From Nanobdellota archaeon (lineage in GTDB: Archaea > Nanobdellota > Nanobdellia > Woesearchaeales > JAHJBD01): DNA of 10,241 nt. The notes below the pieces were generated by a model. It saw nothing but the letters and a program-made list of their open reading frames with translations, was not told where the DNA came from and made no database searches. The first letter of the stretch is position 1; each line of letters begins with the position of its first letter. The translations under genes and the position numbers were made by a program. Below are positions 6,667 to 10,241 of the stretch, one piece after another. The stretch lies in assembly GCA_018813725.1 (NCBI GenBank), contig JAHJBD010000035.1, positions 1 to 10,241 on the forward strand, written 5' to 3'.

Positions 6667-7167
6667 TCACTTATAAACAGGACTATGCTTTGACCTAAAC
6701 TCCTTTCGGTCAACAACAGCAAGCATTAAGCCAGCTTCAGCAATCACATTCCCTTCTTTCTTGGCTTTTGCTTGCACTAAAGCGCCCCTGTCATCTTGGC
6801 CCAATAGAACACATTCATACTCCAGCTGATCCCCGCCAAAAGCAGGTGCATTAAACTTTGCTTCTTTTATCCTAAATGCTAATACATCTTTCTTATGGTG
6901 ATCATCTAGATTATACCTTATAAGCAAGGTAGCTGCTTGGCCCATGCCTTCTACCATCAATGCACCAGGCATGATTGGAAAACCTGCAAAATGGCCTTTA
7001 AGAAACTCATCATTTGAGCTGACATTTTTGATTGCAGTGATTTTTGTCTTATCTAGGCTTATGACCTTATCTATCATAAGAAAAGGGTAGTCATATGGTA
7101 TAATCTGCTTTACAGCATTCATATCCAGCTCTCCTTTTTCATTCTTCAATTCATCAATACTTTTCAT
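6667..7167 (-). CDS. fabZ: FabZ-like 3-hydroxyacyl dehydratase (hot-dog fold)
   Basis: This 166-aa hot-dog protein would dehydrate 3-hydroxyacyl thioesters to trans-2-enoyl thioesters. The FabZ signature is clear: PYDYPFLMIDKV, then GHFAGFPIMPGALMVEGMGQ with catalytic His59 and Glu73. FabZ enzymes normally act on ACP-bound substrates, yet the rest of the operon is of CoA type and no ACP gene is in view. It is the first gene of the operon. The ATG at 7167 has GGAGG with 7-base spacing. A second ATG at 7122 has AAGGAGAG at similar spacing and would give a protein beginning MNAVKQIIPYDYPF, closer to the usual FabZ N-terminus, so two starts are possible. Thiolase 2 begins within a few bases of the stop. 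Confidence 0.87.
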   Translation of the reverse strand: MKSIDELKNEKGELDMNAVKQIIPYDYPFLMIDKVISLDKTKITAIKNVSSNDEFLKGHFAGFPIMPGALMVEGMGQAATLLIRYNLDDHHKKDVLAFRIKEAKFNAPAFGGDQLEYECVLLGQDDRGALVQAKAKKEGNVIAEAGLMLAVVDRKEFRSKHSPVYK

Positions 7168-7238
7168 TTTTGTGCCTCCAAATCATCTTAAAAATCAAAC
7201 CTACCCTCCCCTTTTACAAAGCTTGAAAAAGCTAGGTG

Positions 7239-7267
7239 CCTTTAAAAACATTTCGTTATATTAAAAT
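7239..7267 (-). promoter_or_regulatory. Candidate TATA boxes of the leftward operon
   Basis: On the minus strand two AT-rich TATA-like elements precede the FabZ-like gene: TTTTAATATAA (about 7256-7266) and GTTTTTAAAGG (about 7239-7249). Either would place initiation some 25 bases downstream, near 7235 or 7215, giving a 5' leader of roughly 50-70 nt. That leader contains the GGAGG ribosome site of the first gene, consistent with a leadered archaeal mRNA. Confidence 0.45.
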
Positions 7268-7268
7268 A

Positions 7269-7307
7269 ATAATGACAAGCTTTAAAAACGCATAAAAATG
7301 TCATTAT
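7269..7307. promoter_or_regulatory. Inverted repeat around the biotin carboxylase TATA box (candidate operator)
   Basis: ATAATGACA at 7269-7277 and TGTCATTAT at 7299-7307 are a perfect 9-bp inverted repeat, 30 bp centre to centre (about three helical turns). The arms flank the TATA-like element at 7280-7288 and reach almost to the start codon at 7311. A dimeric regulator binding both arms would block the rightward promoter. No regulator gene is in the window, and the biotin ligase nearby lacks a DNA-binding domain. Confidence 0.5.
7280..7288 (+). promoter_or_regulatory. TATA box for accC-birA, probably leaderless
   Basis: CTTTAAAAA is centred about 27 bases upstream of the ATG at 7311, the spacing of an archaeal TATA box to its transcription start. 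No Shine-Dalgarno sequence precedes the ATG. Both facts point to a transcript starting at or next to the start codon. Confidence 0.55.
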
Positions 7308-7310
7308 CCA

Positions 7311-9200
7311 ATGGGGCGAAGATCAAAAGATAAGCGTATAGAAAAAGTGCTAAACCAGCTGCTTTCACCTATTCCAAAAGGGGCTAAGCTTGGAAGGCAG
7401 CTTATGCAGGCTGCAAAAGAATCTATGCCTTTGGTATATAGCAGGGTCGAATCCATAATTAAGTCTCATCTGATAACCTTTGAAAAGAAAGACAAACTGC
7501 TTGCATCTGGAAATATTGATGATTTCACGAGATTGATCACAACAAGTGTCATGAATAAGCTTCCAAACCTTGATGCAGATAGGATCCATAAGATTATCGA
7601 AGAGGACAAGTCAAATTCCTTCCTTGACATGCTGACGAAAGGTCTTGCAGGAGAAGAGGTTGATGAAAAAGACATTACTAAGCTTCGCAAAGGAAAGATA
7701 TTCAAGAATGTTCTTATCGCCAACCGTGGCGAGATAGCCTTAAGGATAATACGTGCATGCAAAGAGCTTGGCATTAAGACAACAGTGATATATTCAAAGC
7801 CAGACAAAGACTCTTTAGCAGTCAAGTTTGCTGACAAAAAATATAATCTTGGAAAGCCAGAAGCATACCTCGATATTAAAAAGATAGTCAAGATCGCAAA
7901 AAAGGCAAAAGTTGATGCTATACACCCAGGATATGGTTTTCTTTCAGAAAATACAGAATTTGCAAAGCTTTGTGAACAAAACAAGATCAAATTGATCGGT
8001 CCTTCCTCAAGAGCCATGGCAATGATGGGTGATAAGTCACAAGCCAGGGCAACCATGATCAAGGCAGGAATCCCAGTAATCAAGGGCATTAAAGACATGC
8101 TTAAGGATATAAACCACGCAAAAGAAGTCTCAAAACAGATAGGATATCCAGTGATAATCAAAGCAGTTGCAGGTGGAGGCGGCAGGGGAATGCGAGTTGT
8201 ATCAAAAGAAGAGGATATTGAATCAGCATATAATGCTGCTAAGACAGAAGCTGCTTCTGCATTTGGCAACGATTCACTATACATAGAAAAATATGTTGAA
8301 GACCCAAGGCACATAGAATTTCAGATATTGGCAGATAGGTATGGCAATGTTATCCATCTTGCCGAGCGTGACTGCAGTATCCAAAGAAGGCATCAGAAGC
8401 TCATTGAAGAAGCGCCTTCACCTGCACTAAGCAACAAGATGCGTGAAGAGATGGGCCGAATTGCAGTCCATGCGGCAGAGGTTGTGGGATATGAAGGCGC
8501 AGGAACAGTAGAATTCCTGCTTGACAAGAATAACAAATACTATTTTATGGAGATGAACACCAGGATCCAGGTTGAGCATGGAGTTACAGAGCTTATCACT
8601 GGCGTTGACCTGATCAAAGAGCAGATCAAGATTGCCGCAGGAGCAAAGCTGACATCAAAACAGGAAGATATCATTATCAGTGGATGGGCGATAGAGTGCC
8701 GGATCAATGCTGAATCCCCTACAGAATTCTTGCCGTCAAATGGTACCATCACTAACTATCTTGTTCCTGGTGGGCCAGGTATTAGGATATGTTCATGTTC
8801 TCATTCAGGTCACAGGATAACTCCTCATTACGATTCAATGATCTCAAAGCTCATGGTAAGGGGGAAAGATAGAGAGGAGGCTATATCAAGGATGAGCCGG
8901 GCTTTGGACGAATATATCATTGAGGGTGTTGAGACAACTATTCCTTTCCATAAAGCAGTTATCAGGAACAGATATTTTATCAGTGGTAAGGTCACAACAT
9001 CGTTTATTGACAAGCACAACATAATCAGCCAGGTTAAGAACTATACTAATGGCAAGAGAAAACTGACAAAGAAAGAAAAGTTGGTCATCGTTTCAACAGC
9101 TGTCTCAAAATATCTGTCTGAAAATAAGGTCCCATCCCAGCAGCCCAACGAATGGGTGATGGCAGGAAGAAGGGAATTGATGGAACATGAAGGTAACTAG
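7311..9200 (+). CDS. accC: Biotin carboxylase with N-terminal extension (acyl-CoA carboxylase subunit)
   Basis: This 629-aa protein would catalyse ATP- and bicarbonate-dependent carboxylation of biotin on a carrier protein. The biotin carboxylase core begins near residue 130 (NVLIANRGEIALR). It continues with HPGYGFLSEN, the ATP-grasp glycine loop GGGGRGMR near 287-294, RDCSIQRRHQK near 353 and MNTRIQVEHG near 415. In the last motif Gly replaces the usual Pro of EHPVTE. Residues 1-128 are a basic, apparently helical extension of no family I recognise. The last ~45 residues end in a W-x-x-AGRxELM pattern that recalls short segments in subunits of biotin-dependent carboxylases and decarboxylases. 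No BCCP or carboxyltransferase domain is fused or adjacent, so both must be elsewhere. It probably yields malonyl-CoA for the divergent operon (inference). Confidence 0.9.
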   Translation: MGRRSKDKRIEKVLNQLLSPIPKGAKLGRQLMQAAKESMPLVYSRVESIIKSHLITFEKKDKLLASGNIDDFTRLITTSVMNKLPNLDADRIHKIIEEDKSNSFLDMLTKGLAGEEVDEKDITKLRKGKIFKNVLIANRGEIALRIIRACKELGIKTTVIYSKPDKDSLAVKFADKKYNLGKPEAYLDIKKIVKIAKKAKVDAIHPGYGFLSENTEFAKLCEQNKIKLIGPSSRAMAMMGDKSQARATMIKAGIPVIKGIKDMLKDINHAKEVSKQIGYPVIIKAVAGGGGRGMRVVSKEEDIESAYNAAKTEAASAFGNDSLYIEKYVEDPRHIEFQILADRYGNVIHLAERDCSIQRRHQKLIEEAPSPALSNKMREEMGRIAVHAAEVVGYEGAGTVEFLLDKNNKYYFMEMNTRIQVEHGVTELITGVDLIKEQIKIAAGAKLTSKQEDIIISGWAIECRINAESPTEFLPSNGTITNYLVPGGPGIRICSCSHSGHRITPHYDSMISKLMVRGKDREEAISRMSRALDEYIIEGVETTIPFHKAVIRNRYFISGKVTTSFIDKHNIISQVKNYTNGKRKLTKKEKLVIVSTAVSKYLSENKVPSQQPNEWVMAGRRELMEHEGN

Positions 9201-9855
9201 GCTCAAGAAAGTCAGTTCAACCAACGACATAGCAAAAGATTATCCTATAGGTTCTGTTATCATTGCAGAGGTTCAGACCAAAGGACATGGCCGGTTTAGA
9301 CGAGGCTGGAGCTCTTCAAAAGGAGGAATATACATATCCTTGGTATTGCCCATGATTGATAAACCCCAATTTTATACTTTCATAGGCTGTATCTCAGCGC
9401 TTAAAGCCATCAGAGATGTAACAGGCACCAAATCAATCATCAAATGGCCAAATGATCTTTATCTGAAAAGCAAGAAGGTCTGCGGCATCCTTACTATCAA
9501 TGAGGAAGATAAGTCAATTGTTGGGATAGGCATAAATGTAAATAATGCTCTGCCTGGCCATTTAAGGTCTAAAGCAGCAACATTAAACTTCAGTAGCAGA
9601 TCAGATAAAGAACTAATAATACAATCCTTGCTAAAACATTTTAAAAGCTATCTTAAGTCAATTGATGAAAAGCAGATCTTGGCAGACTGGAAAATAAACT
9701 CATTTTTAGGTTCAAAAGTAGAAGCAAAAACATTGAACAATACAATTCAAGGCATAGCCCATGATCTAGATGCTGATGGTTTCCTTATCATCAAGACAGG
9801 GAACAAAAAGATTAGGGTTATCGAAGGTGATGTATCAGTAAAGCTCAAGAGATAA
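9187..9855 (+). CDS. birA: Biotin-protein ligase, catalytic-only type
   Basis: This 222-aa enzyme activates biotin as biotinyl-AMP and attaches it to the lysine of a carrier protein. Motifs are SSTNDIA at the N-terminus, the biotin/adenylate loop GHGRFRRGWSS, KWPNDLY, KKVCGIL and GIGINVN, followed by a small C-terminal domain ending GDVSVKLKR. The N-terminal winged helix of E. coli BirA is absent, so it is an enzyme and not a repressor. The ATG at 9187 lies 14 bases inside the end of the biotin carboxylase gene, so the two are co-transcribed and probably translationally coupled. Its presence implies a biotinylated BCCP in this organism although none is in the window. Confidence 0.92.
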   Translation: MKVTRLKKVSSTNDIAKDYPIGSVIIAEVQTKGHGRFRRGWSSSKGGIYISLVLPMIDKPQFYTFIGCISALKAIRDVTGTKSIIKWPNDLYLKSKKVCGILTINEEDKSIVGIGINVNNALPGHLRSKAATLNFSSRSDKELIIQSLLKHFKSYLKSIDEKQILADWKINSFLGSKVEAKTLNNTIQGIAHDLDADGFLIIKTGNKKIRVIEGDVSVKLKR

Positions 9856-9910
9856 TGAACTTATATACTAAGAACAGCATCAGCACATATATTAATACAG
9901 TAATAAATTA

Positions 9911-9943
9911 GTTTTTTATTGAAAAATTCACCAAGAATTTTTC
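9911..9943 (+). terminator. Candidate terminator after birA
   Basis: A TTTTTT run at 9912-9917 is followed by a perfect 9-bp stem, GAAAAATTC (9921-9929) and GAATTTTTC (9935-9943), with a 5-base loop. It lies 56 bp after the birA stop. T-rich DNA alone can terminate archaeal transcription; the hairpin may add to this or belong to the repeat structure that follows. Positions 9856-9910 hold no gene that I can see. Confidence 0.4.
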
Positions 9944-10010
9944 TGGGGTCTAATACAAAGAAATCCATTGGATTTCTTGTACACAAAGACTTCGTCTTTG
10001 TTGTACCCCA
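9944..10010. repeat. Compact palindromic element with two nested hairpins
   Basis: An outer 6-bp pair, TGGGGT (9944-9949) and ACCCCA (10005-10010), encloses two further stems. One is AAGAAATCC / GGATTTCTT (9958-9966 / 9970-9978) with loop ATT. The other is ACAAAGAC / GTCTTTGT (9983-9990 / 9994-10001) with loop TTC. The whole could fold as a three-way junction in single-stranded DNA or RNA. Its right outer arm overlaps the first bases of the IS terminal repeat. It resembles small palindromic repeats scattered in many genomes, but only one copy is seen here. Confidence 0.55.
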
Positions 10011-10241
10011 ACCTTTAGAGGCTGTCCGACTATCAAGTTAGGGTATAAACTACAAATCTTTTTTTTAATCTCCAAGATAATATCTTCCCTAATTTTTTCC
10101 AACTTTTCCAAATTTTTTCTCCAGATCTTGCCTAAGTTGCTTGCAAGACTCATAAGGTTAAACTCTGTCCTAACTGTTTCTAAGCTTCTTGTCAAGAATG
10201 CTACCAATCCTTTATTTTCCCTGAAATCACCAAACACAAAT
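9950..10241 (-). CDS. Transposase C-terminal fragment (IS1182-like), cut by window edge, 3' end probably frameshifted
   Basis: The minus-strand frame is open from the right window edge and includes FGDFRENKGLVAFLTRSLETVRTEFNLMSLASNLGKIWR, which in character matches the C-terminal end of IS1182/DUF772 transposases. The frame then crosses a run of eight A (10059-10066), goes through the IS terminal repeat (10006-10030) and stops only at 9950, outside the element. Adding or removing one A would give stop codons before the terminal repeat, so the last ~36 residues are probably not native. The beginning of the gene is beyond the window. The ATG at 10237 is internal, not the start. Confidence 0.7.
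   Translation of the reverse strand, partial: FVFGDFRENKGLVAFLTRSLETVRTEFNLMSLASNLGKIWRKNLEKLEKIREDIILEIKKKICSLYPNLIVGQPLKVGVQQRRSLCVQEIQWISLY
10006..10030. repeat. IS terminal inverted repeat (right copy)
   Basis: Reading inward on the plus strand: CCCCAACCT, then TT, then AGAGGCTGTCCGAC. It matches the terminal repeat at 135-159 (reverse complement) at 23 of 25 positions and marks the left boundary of the right-hand IS. Confidence 0.85.
10006..10241 (-). mobile_element. Partial IS element (IS1182-like), transposase 3' end
   Basis: An insertion sequence enters the window from the right. It shows the 3' part of a leftward transposase and the terminal repeat at 10006-10030. It has the same orientation as the IS fragment at 1-159, so the 9.8 kb between them lies between direct copies. 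Neither copy is complete in the window, so target duplications cannot be checked. Confidence 0.72.

Noticed and set aside
7168..7310. Riboswitch or other structured leader for the operons
   Set aside because: The rightward transcript appears leaderless and the leftward leader is only about 50-70 nt; no known riboswitch pattern is visible.
7466..8314. Long open frame (282 codons) on the minus strand opposite the biotin carboxylase gene
   Set aside because: It lies wholly inside a gene with clear conserved motifs, its product has no recognisable domain and is serine/leucine/isoleucine-rich as expected for an antisense shadow.
9857..9890. TATA-like ACTTATATACTA downstream of birA as a promoter
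   Set aside because: No gene begins downstream on the plus strand before the IS; AT-rich sequence gives such matches by chance.
1..10241. CRISPR array, tRNA, rRNA or defence system
   Set aside because: No regularly spaced direct repeats, no tRNA cloverleaf or rRNA-like sequence, and no nuclease, toxin or defence-type genes are seen.

Overview
The window looks archaeal and anaerobic. The 143-bp divergent intergenic region has TATA-like boxes in place of bacterial -35/-10 signals. The rightward gene appears to be leaderless. The thiolases are of the archaeal/SCP-x type, a DUF35 zinc-ribbon/OB-fold domain is present, and a three-subunit ferredoxin-dependent 2-oxoacid oxidoreductase is encoded. 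DNA is AT-rich, with purine-rich Shine-Dalgarno sites before several internal genes. A DPANN-like lineage (for example a Woesearchaeota relative) is a guess; the sequence alone does not fix the phylum.

Layout, left to right. Positions 1-159 are the promoter-proximal end of an insertion sequence: the first 13 codons of a leftward transposase and a 25-bp terminal repeat. Positions 234-7167 hold an eight-gene leftward operon. In transcription order it encodes a FabZ-like hot-dog dehydratase, thiolase 2, a DUF35-DUF362 fusion, alpha, beta and gamma subunits of a VOR/KOR-type 2-oxoacid:ferredoxin oxidoreductase, thiolase 1 and a FabG-like reductase. Neighbouring genes overlap or lie within a few bases. 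Positions 7168-7310 form a divergent promoter region with a perfect 9-bp inverted repeat around one TATA box. Rightward, 7311-9855 encodes biotin carboxylase with an unusual N-terminal extension, overlapped by a stand-alone biotin protein ligase. Positions 9911-10010 hold three consecutive hairpins. From 10006 to the end is the 3' part of a second IS, in the same orientation as the first and with the same terminal repeat.

Functional reading (inference). The oxidoreductase could make acyl-CoA (branched-chain, by resemblance of its alpha subunit to VorB) from 2-oxoacids. The thiolases could join acyl-CoA units, FabG could reduce the 3-oxo group and the FabZ-like enzyme could dehydrate it. Biotin carboxylase and biotin ligase could supply malonyl-CoA or another carboxylated acyl-CoA. 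Together this looks like a CoA-based acyl-chain elongation (fatty-acid or polyketide-like) module. No acyl carrier protein, malonyl transferase, enoyl reductase, BCCP, carboxyltransferase or ferredoxin/delta subunit is in the window, so the pathway is incomplete here or differs from the textbook one. The module lies between two co-oriented IS copies, which raises the possibility that it is mobile.
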